Assembly (NCBI GenBank): GCA_945888515.1
Contig: CAMDAD010000001.1
Coordinates: 62,001-126,000 of the forward strand
Origin: Akkermansia muciniphila
Lineage (GTDB): Bacteria; Verrucomicrobiota; Verrucomicrobiia; Verrucomicrobiales; Akkermansiaceae
DNA length: 64,000 nucleotides
Direction of reading: 5' to 3'
The position numbers were made by a program, and so were the translations under genes. The notes below the pieces were generated by a model. The model ran no database searches, was not told the DNA's origin, and saw only the letters and a list, made by a program, of their open reading frames with translations. Shown one piece after another: positions 1 to 7,965 of this stretch (position 1 is its first letter; every line of letters begins with the position of its first letter).

Positions 1-320
1 TAGCTCAGGTCAGGTTCAAAGTGTTCGTCCAGTGGAGTGGGGACGCAGAGGATGATAGCGTCGCAGTCCCTAACACGTGAAAAGTCGCTGGTCGCATCCA
101 GCTTCCCAGATGAGCGGACTTGTGCGACCTGATCGGAGGGGATGTGTTTGATGTAACTCCGTCCAGCATAAAGGTGGTCAATCTTCGAGGAATCGATGTC
201 GATACCGATTGCCTGAAAACCAGCACGAGCATAGGCTAGGACAAGAGGTAGTCCAACGTAACCGAGACCGACGACGCCAATTACAGAGGATTTATTGTGG
301 ATGCGTGTAAGTGGAGACAT
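1..320 (-). CDS. Nucleotide-sugar dehydrogenase (WbpA/WecC-like UDP-HexNAc 6-dehydrogenase), N-terminal part, runs off left edge
   Basis: Not in the ORF track (no stop in window). Manual translation from ATG at 320: MSPLTRIHNKSSVIGVVGLGYVGLPLVLAYARAGFQAIGIDIDSSKIDHLYAGRSYIKHIPSDQVAQVRSSGKLDATSDFSRVRDCDAIILCVPTPLDEHFEPDLS; GLGYVGLPL Rossmann motif and CVPTPLDE. Confidence 0.93.
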   Translation of the reverse strand, partial: MSPLTRIHNKSSVIGVVGLGYVGLPLVLAYARAGFQAIGIDIDSSKIDHLYAGRSYIKHIPSDQVAQVRSSGKLDATSDFSRVRDCDAIILCVPTPLDEHFEPDLS

Positions 321-548
321 GATGGGTAATAGTAAGAAAAAAACTTTTAGACAGTATTACGTTATACAGAAGGCTATGTGGTTAACCTACACCACATCGT
401 CGCGTGTAGATTAAGAAAATCAATCGCGGAAAGCCCGTTATGACCTGTGATTCTACTTCGCTTTTAGCTACGAAGGGACGCCTTACTGCTTTGCTAAATC
501 TACGAATTACTAGGGAGTGAAAAGCCTATAACGTTATCAATTAAAATT

Positions 549-698
549 TTCTCTACGCTGCCGCTCTTGGTCGATTTTGCGAGTCAAAAGCAAAAAACCT
601 TTCGTGACGTGGCTTCTGTCGTAAGGTGCGGGTGAGGCACGAGAGAAGAAAAGCAGATTTGCGTGAAAAGTTCAATTTAAAATGAACAAAAATGAAAA
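549..698 (-). repeat. Leader repeat copy 1 (~150 bp) with GTTCA-N8-TGAAC palindrome and ops-like core
   Basis: About 10 differences by hand count against 9287-9436; lies upstream of the minus-strand sugar dehydrogenase starting at 320. Confidence 0.9.
551..566 (-). promoter_or_regulatory. ops-like element (GAGCGGCAGCGTAGAG)
   Basis: Minus-strand CGACCAAGAGCGGCAGCGTAGAG aligns with CGACCAAGGGCGGTAGCGTAGG upstream of glf and resembles the E. coli ops core GGCGGTAGCGT. Confidence 0.5.
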
Positions 699-746
699 AG
701 ATGTGGAGGCGTCACTGGTTCTTTGACTGGAAAGCTGAGAAACTGG

Positions 747-788
747 CCTCTGACCTCTGACCTCTGACCTCTGACCTCTGAGCTCTGA
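747..788. repeat. 7-bp tandem array (CCTCTGA)n, ~6 units
   Basis: Direct reading. Confidence 0.95.
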
Positions 789-856
789 CTCCTGATTGAT
801 GATTTTGGATTTTCGAATGGGGAAGGGTGATTTCTGGTAGGGACGATCACGCCGTG

Positions 857-892
857 GATGTCCTGCAGGCGCAAGTGTGGATCACGCGACAT
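857..892 (-). pseudogene. HepT (HEPN toxin) N-terminal remnant
   Basis: ATG at 892 overlaps the MntA stop at 882 by 11 bp; MSRDPHLRLQDI resembles HepT N-termini and then runs into an interspersed repeat. Confidence 0.5.
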
Positions 893-1178
893 GCAACAAG
901 TCGGGCTGGATGGCATCGAGAAAGCGCGGTTTGCAGGCGCTGCGCGATAGCAAGTCGACCTTGGTTCCGAGACGGTCTTCGAGTTCGAACTTCAATCCCA
1001 TGAAGTTGTCGAATCCCGGAGGGGATGTAAACTCAACCAACAGGTCGATGTCACTGTCGGGACGGGAATCGCCGCGCGCATGAGAACCAAAGATCCAAAG
1101 GTTCTTGACGCCATGTTTTTGGATGACAGGCCATAAGTTCCTGAGGTCTCGGGCAAGATCTTTTGGTTCTGTTTTCAT
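882..1178 (-). CDS. MNT-domain nucleotidyltransferase (MntA-like antitoxin)
   Basis: 98 aa with FGSHARGDSRPDSDIDLLVEF (GSxxRG...DxD). Confidence 0.85.
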   Translation of the reverse strand: MKTEPKDLARDLRNLWPVIQKHGVKNLWIFGSHARGDSRPDSDIDLLVEFTSPPGFDNFMGLKFELEDRLGTKVDLLSRSACKPRFLDAIQPDLLHVA

Positions 1179-1505
1179 GAATTGAAGTTATGGGCCGTGA
1201 GGAGAGTTTGCAATAGAGGAAGTGGGAAGGAGGAGGAAGGGGAAGGAGTCCGGGTAGGGATGATCCCTCCGTGGACGTCCGTGGTTCTTAGCGGATGGGG
1301 AATCGCAACGTAAGAGAAAGATTTAGCCTCCTACGTCGCTTCGCTTCCACCTTCGCCAGAGGCTATGGCGGACTCGATGAAGGGCTTGCGCGGCGGAAGA
1401 AGGTATCTTGGGCGGACCGAGCCGAGTTTGATTCGGGTTCGCCTCACGCACCCTCAGGGCTTCGCCCCAAGTCCAAAACGACTACAGGCCTTCGTCGTTT
1501 TTGCC

Positions 1506-1838
1506 CTACCCGATGGCTGATTCCGCATCTTGGCAAGAAGGATTGCGAAGGCGATGGTCCAATGCGTGTTCGAAGCTGACGAGTTCGCGGATCAGGGCGT
1601 TATATCTGCTGTGCGCCTGTTTGCCCTCGGACGAGAGAAGATGATAGAGATCGAGTTCGGCATGGATGTCGTGCTCCGTTGAAGCTTCGAGGAATCCCGC
1701 GCGCGCCAGACGCCGCCGCGCCATACGCACGAGGCATGAGCCGATGGTGTGGCGCTTGTCATGATAATCACGCAAACCCTCCCCGATGCGTTCCGCACCA
1801 GGTAAGCCCGCGATGAGTTGCTGATGGAATCGATTCAT
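1506..1838 (-). CDS. Hypothetical 110-aa protein, putative partner of the NTase at 1835-2362
   Basis: ATGA-type overlap with the upstream NTase; contains RELVSFEH (RX6H-like), so HEPN-like only tentatively. Confidence 0.55.
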   Translation of the reverse strand: MNRFHQQLIAGLPGAERIGEGLRDYHDKRHTIGSCLVRMARRRLARAGFLEASTEHDIHAELDLYHLLSSEGKQAHSRYNALIRELVSFEHALDHRLRNPSCQDAESAIG

Positions 1839-2362
1839 GTCCCGGCGCCGCAGAAGATTTCAACGACATCACGGAAACTCTGCGGATCAAGCGCAGGGTA
1901 GCGGATGAGCAAGGGTTCGATTTGATCGAACAGCCCGAGAAGCGTCTTTTTCCGGATCAGGCCATCACGAAGCATGGCATCCACATCCGCCAGATCACGG
2001 GAGTGTCCACGCTCCAGTTTGGAGAGCGCCTGGCTGTAGGGATCGTAGTGGGAAAAGTCGACTTGGCCATGGCGGGCGATAAAAAGGCTTCTTTCCCGCC
2101 AGTTGGGTAGCTCGGGAATGAAATCGGAGGGGCAGGCCAGCTCGATGTTCAATGAGAGTTCATTTTTGATTATGGCGATTGACTCGAAATAGCCGGATGG
2201 TTCCGGATCGGCTTTCATGTCCACATCCACAGTCATGGGTCTCCACCCGTGCAGGAGAGCGGTCGCGCCACCGGTAAGGTAGATGTGGCCGGTTCCAGTG
2301 GTTCTTCGACCCATAGCGACCATGAAGTCGTTAAGGCGGGCGATATCAACAGGAGGTCGCAT
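1835..2362 (-). CDS. DUF6036/AbiEii-like nucleotidyltransferase
   Basis: LTGGATALLHGWRPMTVDVDMK NTase signature. Confidence 0.7.
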   Translation of the reverse strand: MRPPVDIARLNDFMVAMGRRTTGTGHIYLTGGATALLHGWRPMTVDVDMKADPEPSGYFESIAIIKNELSLNIELACPSDFIPELPNWRERSLFIARHGQVDFSHYDPYSQALSKLERGHSRDLADVDAMLRDGLIRKKTLLGLFDQIEPLLIRYPALDPQSFRDVVEIFCGAGT

Positions 2363-2409
2363 GGGAAACGGGGATCGGAAATGAAGAGGAGAATTTCGGA
2401 GGACGGGAG

Positions 2410-2513
2410 TCGGAGGTCAGAGGACGGAGGTCAGAGGACGGAGGTCAGAGGTCAGAGGTCAGAGGTCAGAGGTCAGAGGTCAGAGGTCAGAGGTCAGAGG
2501 TCAGAGGTCAGAG
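2410..2513. repeat. 7-bp tandem array (AGAGGTC)n with GGACGGA variants at the left
   Basis: Direct reading; about 14 units. Confidence 0.95.
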
Positions 2514-3088
2514 ATGATATTTCTGACGAAAGGAATGGCGCGTTGGAAAGCTTCCTTTAGTTCAGGGATGTCTTGAGGTATTTTTACCGAGACAAATGCA
2601 GTTTCGATCTCAGTGATTGTGACTTTATCAGTGTTTGCTAGGAACCGGATATCCTCCATGTCCAGTTCATCGTTGCCTCGCATCATCTTGGTGAGGATAA
2701 GGTCGATGACGTGGGGACGGAACAATTTCAAGAAGCGGGTTTCAATGGAATGGATGGGAACGATGTTCCGTTCCCAATCGGGACGAAGGAAGACCTGGTC
2801 TTCAGCGAAGAGATGCGTGATGTAGAGACCTTTGGGGGAGAGGATCTGATTCGTCCGTTCAATGGCATCCCAAAATTGTGCGTCATTGGTGAGTGATGGG
2901 AGTTGAGAGAGACTGATGATGGCGTCCACGTCCTGAGTGGATTGGAATGCTGCCGGTGGTTGATCAAAGCCAAGACATAAGGCGGATCGACCGTAGAGCA
3001 CCAAAGGAACCTCATGATCGAGTTCTTGGTCGAGGGTGAGAAGGATTTCTGCCGGATTGTTGGGTATCATGACGTTGGGCGTATCCAC
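2501..3088 (-). CDS. DUF6036-like nucleotidyltransferase
   Basis: 195 aa, VPLVLYGRSALCLGF...TQDVDAIISL; stop codon lies in the heptamer array. Confidence 0.65.
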   Translation of the reverse strand: MDTPNVMIPNNPAEILLTLDQELDHEVPLVLYGRSALCLGFDQPPAAFQSTQDVDAIISLSQLPSLTNDAQFWDAIERTNQILSPKGLYITHLFAEDQVFLRPDWERNIVPIHSIETRFLKLFRPHVIDLILTKMMRGNDELDMEDIRFLANTDKVTITEIETAFVSVKIPQDIPELKEAFQRAIPFVRNIISDL

Positions 3089-3618
3089 TGTGAGCGGTTT
3101 GCACGACCCGTGCGATCAAGACCGGACATCGCGACAAAGCGCGAGGGATGGGGTAATACATCAGGTGGAGTGAACTGTGATTGGGGCAGATGCTCGAGCA
3201 ATGTTGACCAAAACAGGTTGTTGGGTTCCACCTTGGAAGCGCACTCGGCAATATAACGAACCACTAATTCACATCGCTCATGGCGTGCGAGTCGATAGAT
3301 ATCAAGGGGCGAAATGTTTTCCGCACCTAGCATGGCTGCTGCCATTCGGAGACGAGTAAGCGAGTAGGGGAGAGCTGGAGACATCAGGGCGATGGCCAGT
3401 TCTTCGTTTGTAAAAAACTTGGGATCATAAGCCGTTATGGCTGATTTTGCATAGGGATCATCTTCGGATCGATGGGTTTGTCCGAAATAACGAAGACCTC
3501 TGGTAATGGCGATTTCCTCGAGATCTTCCGGTGAGCTTACACCAAGGCGTTTCGCTTTCTGCAGGAGAGGCGAAAGGTGAGTGCTGGTGCCGAGACGATT
3601 TGCGAGAGTGGGGGGCAC
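3067..3618 (-). CDS. Hypothetical protein overlapping and upstream of the NTase (possible TA partner)
   Basis: 183 aa; 22-bp overlap with 2501-3088. Confidence 0.55.
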   Translation of the reverse strand: MPPTLANRLGTSTHLSPLLQKAKRLGVSSPEDLEEIAITRGLRYFGQTHRSEDDPYAKSAITAYDPKFFTNEELAIALMSPALPYSLTRLRMAAAMLGAENISPLDIYRLARHERCELVVRYIAECASKVEPNNLFWSTLLEHLPQSQFTPPDVLPHPSRFVAMSGLDRTGRANRSQWIRPTS

Positions 3619-3880
3619 GGGGTAAATGCTGAAAAGCTGAAATGAAGAGGAAGATGAAGAGGGAGAGGTCTAAAAGTCGAAGGTCGGAGGTCGGATTGAG
3701 GATTTTTGATTTGAAGAAGGGTAGGGCGCGATCCAGCTCGTGGCCCCAGCTTTCCGGACGATGCGGGGAAACCCGTGAATCAGCGCCGTGGGGTGCACTT
3801 CGGCTCCCTGTCATCGGCACCAAATGCGTCCTGCGAGGCGGAGCGTGCTGAGAGCGAGGGCTTTCATGGTTCGCGGGTTC

Positions 3881-4300
3881 TCAAAGATAACGTGACTTGA
3901 ACTCGCGGACGAGGAAGACCGCCTCACCTAGCGCCGCGTTGGTCTTGCGGAAGCGGAGGAGCTGGTCGGGCAAATCTGGATCGGTGTCCGCGCGCCGTGC
4001 GAAGCGGGCCACACATCTATCATACAGTTGGCGGTCGTATCGGTTTTGCTCCTCGATGGCGCGTAATGCTTCGGAATCGGGTTGGGTGGCATTGCTGGGA
4101 TGGCGTCCGACTTTTCTCCTGAGATAATAGGGTGTTTTCCAACCGAGATCACGGGCCAAAAGAAGGAGGCCTTCGTCGAAGCGTTCGCTGGGGATGATAG
4201 CGGCTAAGAGCGTTTCGAGATACGCTAGGGCGAGGGTGAAAGTTTTTTCGGTAACCACGCCGTGGTGGAAATCCCCTGCTCCGGCCAACATTTGGGTCAT
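3881..4300 (-). pseudogene. C-terminal remnant of a carbohydrate sulfotransferase-like gene
   Basis: ERFDEGLLLLARDLGWKTPYYLRRKVGR...IEEQNRYDRQLYDRCVARFA resembles sulfotransferase C-termini; no P-loop N-terminal part upstream. Confidence 0.5.
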
Positions 4301-4379
4301 GCCATCGGAAAGCTAGTTGGAAAGGCCGGAGGCGACGTATTAGGCGAAGATGGCGATGCGGCTCGGTGTTTCGTTTCGC

Positions 4380-4799
4380 CTAATCATGATCGGACCAATC
4401 ATTGATCGATTGGGAGAATACCCTGAAATCCTGAATTTTGTGATGGATGATCTCGAATACCCGGTGCCAGTCCACATGATCGTAGGCGTGGACAGAGAGA
4501 TTTCGGAAACCGACTGCCTTGCGAAGCGCGATTCCTACGCTTTCCGGGATGATACTTTGCGCAACAAGCGAGGTGAACACCTCGCCCATGGTTTGAGGTG
4601 GCGGCGCATCGAGGTCGGCGAGGACATGGGCGCCGATGTCCACACATAGTTGGACTGCGCGTTCGAGATTGACGCTGAGAATGTCCTGAAGATCGATGTT
4701 GGATACCAGTTCGTCGACGGTGGGGGGCCGTTTGGCCTCGATCCGTAGGACGCAGCGGGTGAGAGAGTCGAGTTTTCTCGAAATGATGTCACGATCCAT
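4380..4799 (-). CDS. HepT-like HEPN toxin (DUF86)
   Basis: RNLSVHAYD = RX4HXY catalytic motif; starts inside the 3' end of the MntA gene. Confidence 0.85.
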   Translation of the reverse strand: MDRDIISRKLDSLTRCVLRIEAKRPPTVDELVSNIDLQDILSVNLERAVQLCVDIGAHVLADLDAPPPQTMGEVFTSLVAQSIIPESVGIALRKAVGFRNLSVHAYDHVDWHRVFEIIHHKIQDFRVFSQSINDWSDHD

Positions 4800-5184
4800 G
4801 AAGCGTGCTGGTGAAGCGTTTGAGACGGGTGGCGAACATGGCATTCAGGGCGGGCTCGAAGTCTTCTTGCCAGGCGAGCAGTCGCTCGGTCAGGGTGCCG
4901 ATGATTCCGGGGCGCTTGGAGAAGAGAATCTTGCCGGAGCGGAGGATTTGCCTGAGCAAAGCTCCATCGGACGAAGACAGATCGACGAGATCGACAGGCC
5001 GGCCCGTGGCGAGGGCGATTTGGTCCGAAAGGCCCTGGACTGCTTGATGATCGAGCGGATGCCTTGGATAGACGGCCACATCGATGTCGCTATCCGGTTT
5101 GGCATTTCCTGAAACCGTGGAGCCGAAGACCATTGCCAGTTCGAGATCCGGATTATTGGCGAGAAATGCGAGATCGTCCTTCAT
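4789..5184 (-). CDS. MntA-like nucleotidyltransferase antitoxin
   Basis: MKDDLAFLANNPDLELAMVFGSTVSGNAKPDSDIDVAVYPRH; ORF is open upstream through a HepT-like remnant. Confidence 0.85.
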   Translation of the reverse strand: MKDDLAFLANNPDLELAMVFGSTVSGNAKPDSDIDVAVYPRHPLDHQAVQGLSDQIALATGRPVDLVDLSSSDGALLRQILRSGKILFSKRPGIIGTLTERLLAWQEDFEPALNAMFATRLKRFTSTLHGS

Positions 5185-5298
5185 GCCTTGGAATGATGAT
5201 ACGCCGAGCCTCACCGGATCGTCGAGGTGTTCCTCGGCGATGCGTTCCGCACAGCGCGGGATGATGGCCGCCTTGTTGATGGAAATGTCGTCGTTCAT
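5185..5298 (-). pseudogene. HepT N-terminal remnant, in frame with the downstream MntA
   Basis: MNDDISINKAAIIPRCAERIAEEHLDDP resembles HepT N-termini (INKAAIIERC...REEY..DP) and then switches to an MNT N-terminus. Confidence 0.6.
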
Positions 5299-5438
5299 CG
5301 GGCGAGGACCGGGTGCCTTTCTTCCTTGATGCGGCGTAGTCGGAGAGTGTGCGCATCTCGCACTCGCGGACGGCGGGAAGGTCATCGACGAGCAAGCGTT
5401 CGCCCGTGCGGAGAGTTTCCTTGGCTATGACGGTGGAT
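5299..5438 (-). pseudogene. MntA C-terminal remnant
   Basis: STVIAKETLRTGERLLVDDLPAVRECEMRTLSDYAAS; same motif as STVLAKEVFRTG in the MntA at 8725-9195. Confidence 0.55.
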
Positions 5439-5440
5439 TG

Positions 5441-5467
5441 CGGAGGTCGGAGGTCGGAGGTCGGAGA
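5441..5467. repeat. Short heptamer array (CGGAGGT)n
   Basis: Direct reading, 3-4 units, at the junction of two gene remnants. Confidence 0.9.
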
Positions 5468-5562
5468 GTAGGATCGCCAAGGTCTTTCCACCCACGAAGC
5501 CATGGATTTCCTGAACCGCAGTAAGAATGTCGTGGCGGAGCGACTGGATTTTATGCTGCATA
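5460..5562 (-). pseudogene. HepT N-terminal remnant truncated at the heptamer array
   Basis: MQHKIQSLRHDILTAVQEIHGFVGGKTLAILLSD then LRPPTS from the heptamers. Confidence 0.65.
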
Positions 5563-5889
5563 AATCGATTGCTTGGTTGCGTCGATTTCCTGCTGGAAAA
5601 ATGGATTGTGAATGGCACGAGCGGAGACCAGATCGACTTTGCGACCGAGCAGTAATTCGAGAGCTTCGTTGAAGTCGAAGAATTGCGCGAAGGCGCTTTG
5701 TCCGTGAGAGCGGTCAAAGACGACAAGGAAGTCCACGTCGCTGTGCGGGCCGAAGTTTTTCCCGAGGATGGAGCCAAAGACATGAAGACTCATGACATGG
5801 TGGGCTTTGCAGAGTTTTTGAATCTCGACGAGGTGTTGCTGAAGAAGAGGTTGCATGGAAGTCGGAGCTCGGAGGTCGGAGTTCATCAA
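5551..5889 (-). CDS. MntA-like nucleotidyltransferase
   Basis: 112 aa, LHVFGSILGKNFGPHSDVDFLVVF. Confidence 0.85.
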   Translation of the reverse strand: MMNSDLRAPTSMQPLLQQHLVEIQKLCKAHHVMSLHVFGSILGKNFGPHSDVDFLVVFDRSHGQSAFAQFFDFNEALELLLGRKVDLVSARAIHNPFFQQEIDATKQSIYAA

Positions 5890-6266
5890 TCGTCAATCGA
5901 TCAGGTGGATTGACGATTGAGGACTTTTGATTTTTGATTTGAAGAAGGGTAGGGCGCGATCCGGCTCGGTTTGATTCGCGCGCCCCGCATGGCTGGCTCA
6001 ACCCTGCGGAGCACATCGCGTCCGCTCCTGTTCAAAAGGGTTCCGGGCCACGCGCTTTTTGCCGGGAGCGCTGGTGAAAGAGATGTGAACGGGTGGTCTA
6101 ATGAAAGCCGGAACGTCTTTTCTTTGGCTTGATCGTTCGCGTTCCTTTCGCCGGTTCTCCCGGCGGTGGAACCCTACCTTTCGTTCGCTGGTTCCTGCGG
6201 CCCGGGCTTCGCTAGGGCTATGCCAGGCGAGCTGGTGGAACCCTGCCTGATTAGGGCGCTAGCGCC

Positions 6267-6905
6267 TTACTTGAGGGTGCGGATGGCGGATAAGATTTTA
6301 TGCACGACCGCAGGCCAGGTGTCGTTGCGGAGCGAGATTGGATCGGGCTCGGCGTTGGCGTCGTCGAACCAGGCGAGACTTCGGATCACCATCATGAGGC
6401 TGGCGGGGCGATATTTCGCTTGGTAGTGGTCGATCAGGGTTTGGAGGGGTAAGTGATCGAGCAAGGTGGCAAGATCGTAAAAATCTTTTTTGCTGCCGCG
6501 GTTCGAGACGGCATTGAGTTTCATCGCCGCGACGTCTTGGAGTGACCATAATTTGATTCCTTGGATGAGGTCGTCATCGGCAAGCTTGGGGTAAGCATGT
6601 TTGAGAAACTCCACTTTGACGCCGTCGATGAAGAGTTGGAGGGTTCCTTCGGCCAGTCCGGTGATGGATTCAGGGCCGGTGCCAAGTTGGTGCGCCAAGG
6701 TGGCGGGCTCGAAGTGGGTGGTCGTGAAAAAGTCGAGATCGATTGAGAGCCGGTGTCCGAGTCGGAGAGCCAGGGAGGTTCCGCCGGCCAGCGCGAAGCC
6801 TGCGGTCGTGGTTTTTGACTGCAAGTCGGTGAGGACGTTGAGTAGATTCAGAGGAACGGCGGAGGTGTGGAGCATCGAAAAGCGGAGGAGGGTAGATCGA
6901 ACCAA
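6267..6905 (-). CDS. AbiEii/DUF1814-like nucleotidyltransferase toxin
   Basis: FALAGGTSLALRLGHRLSIDLDFF... KKDFYDLATLL. Confidence 0.85.
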   Translation of the reverse strand: MVRSTLLRFSMLHTSAVPLNLLNVLTDLQSKTTTAGFALAGGTSLALRLGHRLSIDLDFFTTTHFEPATLAHQLGTGPESITGLAEGTLQLFIDGVKVEFLKHAYPKLADDDLIQGIKLWSLQDVAAMKLNAVSNRGSKKDFYDLATLLDHLPLQTLIDHYQAKYRPASLMMVIRSLAWFDDANAEPDPISLRNDTWPAVVHKILSAIRTLK

Positions 6906-7117
6906 ACCTTGCAGAATGCGAGGGCGCGGGGTTGGAGCGAGCGGATGCCAGTGACGATTTCCGCCAAGCGGTCTTTGCCATAGTAACGGACCAGTGCCTG
7001 CCAGTCCGGCCAGTCGCCGTATTCAAGGACGCGGCGGGCGAGCCATGCGGCGTGTGTCTCAAAGTCGATGTCCTCGGCGCGAATGTCCCAGAAAAGATGC
7101 GGTGAGAGGGGGGGCAT
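6848..7117 (-). CDS. DUF6922-like partner of AbiEii NTase
   Basis: LFWDIRAEDIDFETHAAWLARRVLEYGDWPDWQALVRYYGKDRLAEIV; overlaps the AbiEii gene start. Confidence 0.75.
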   Translation of the reverse strand: MPPLSPHLFWDIRAEDIDFETHAAWLARRVLEYGDWPDWQALVRYYGKDRLAEIVTGIRSLQPRALAFCKVWFDLPSSAFRCSTPPPFL

Positions 7118-7122
7118 GGGGG

Positions 7123-7203
7123 GCGGAGGTCGGAGGTCGGAGGTCGGAGGTCGGAGGTCGGAGGTCGGAGGTCGGAGGTCGGAGGTCGGAGGTCGGAGGG
7201 CGG
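7123..7203. repeat. Heptamer array (GGAGGTC)n, ~11 units
   Basis: Direct reading. Confidence 0.97.
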
Positions 7204-7240
7204 GGAGGAAGAGGATTGAACCACTTGGTTTGGAATCTCT

Positions 7241-7579
7241 TTAGTTGCCGATGATGAGTGTCAATTGATGTTTCAGGGAGGGGATTTTTGATTTGACCAC
7301 GTCCCAAACGAGTTCTGGGTCTACGGAGTCGTAGCCATGAATGAGGCGGTTGCGGAGGCCGACGATGCGAGGTAGGTCGGTAATGATTTCTTGGAGAGAG
7401 TCGTCGTCTTTAGCTGCCGTGCCCAAGGCTTCACCGATGATTTCGAGTTGTCGTTCAACCGCGGAGCGTAAGAGTTGCGAAGCGAGGAAAGTATCGAGTG
7501 AGACTTCCTGCAGGAAGTCTTGAATCCGGGTGCACGCGGATTCGGCGTCTTCAAGCCGCTTGATGTTCCTTGGCATCAT
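7241..7579 (-). CDS. HepT HEPN toxin (DUF86)
   Basis: LRNRLIHGYDSVDPELVWDVV (RX4HXY). Confidence 0.9.
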   Translation of the reverse strand: MMPRNIKRLEDAESACTRIQDFLQEVSLDTFLASQLLRSAVERQLEIIGEALGTAAKDDDSLQEIITDLPRIVGLRNRLIHGYDSVDPELVWDVVKSKIPSLKHQLTLIIGN

Positions 7580-7877
7580 AGATGGGTAAGGCCTGCTGTT
7601 TGAGCGCTGCGGCGAAGCGGGGATTATGGATGGCTCCCGGTGTAAGAAGGTCCACTTTGCGGCCGAAAAGGGCTTCTAGGGATTGAACAAAATCCATGTA
7701 TCGATCTGCGTAGCCTGGTTCCCGAGTTGAGGAAAATTCAGCGATCAAATCCACATCGCTGGAGGAGGGATTGAAATCGCTACGAATGACAGAGCCGAAT
7801 GCATCTAGTCGCAGGACCTGATATTTCCTACAAAGATCTGCGATTTCGCGTGTGTGATCGGCAAGAATTGAGTTCAT
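7551..7877 (-). CDS. MntA-like nucleotidyltransferase antitoxin
   Basis: LDAFGSVIRSDFNPSSSDVDLIAEF; overlaps HepT. Confidence 0.9.
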   Translation of the reverse strand: MNSILADHTREIADLCRKYQVLRLDAFGSVIRSDFNPSSSDVDLIAEFSSTREPGYADRYMDFVQSLEALFGRKVDLLTPGAIHNPRFAAALKQQALPIYDAKEHQAA

Positions 7878-7882
7878 GGAAG

Positions 7883-7920
7883 AGGGCGGAGGGCGGAGGG
7901 CGGAGGGCGGAGGGCGGAGG
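7883..7920. repeat. Heptamer array (GGGCGGA)n, ~5 units
   Basis: Direct reading. Confidence 0.95.
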
Positions 7921-7965
7921 TTTGAGCGAACTTAGGATTTTACGACACTCAGAGCTGAGGCGATT

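Noticed and set aside
1295-1579. 94-aa plus-strand ORF in the island
   Set aside because: Falls in repeat-like intergenic sequence, no recognisable domain, opposite to the local gene direction.
6670-7254. ORFs rich in PPTSDLR or GRRSEVG (6670-7224 -, 6994-7254 +, 7059-7307 -)
   Set aside because: They exist because the heptamer is stop-free in all frames; overlap real AbiEii/DUF6922 genes.
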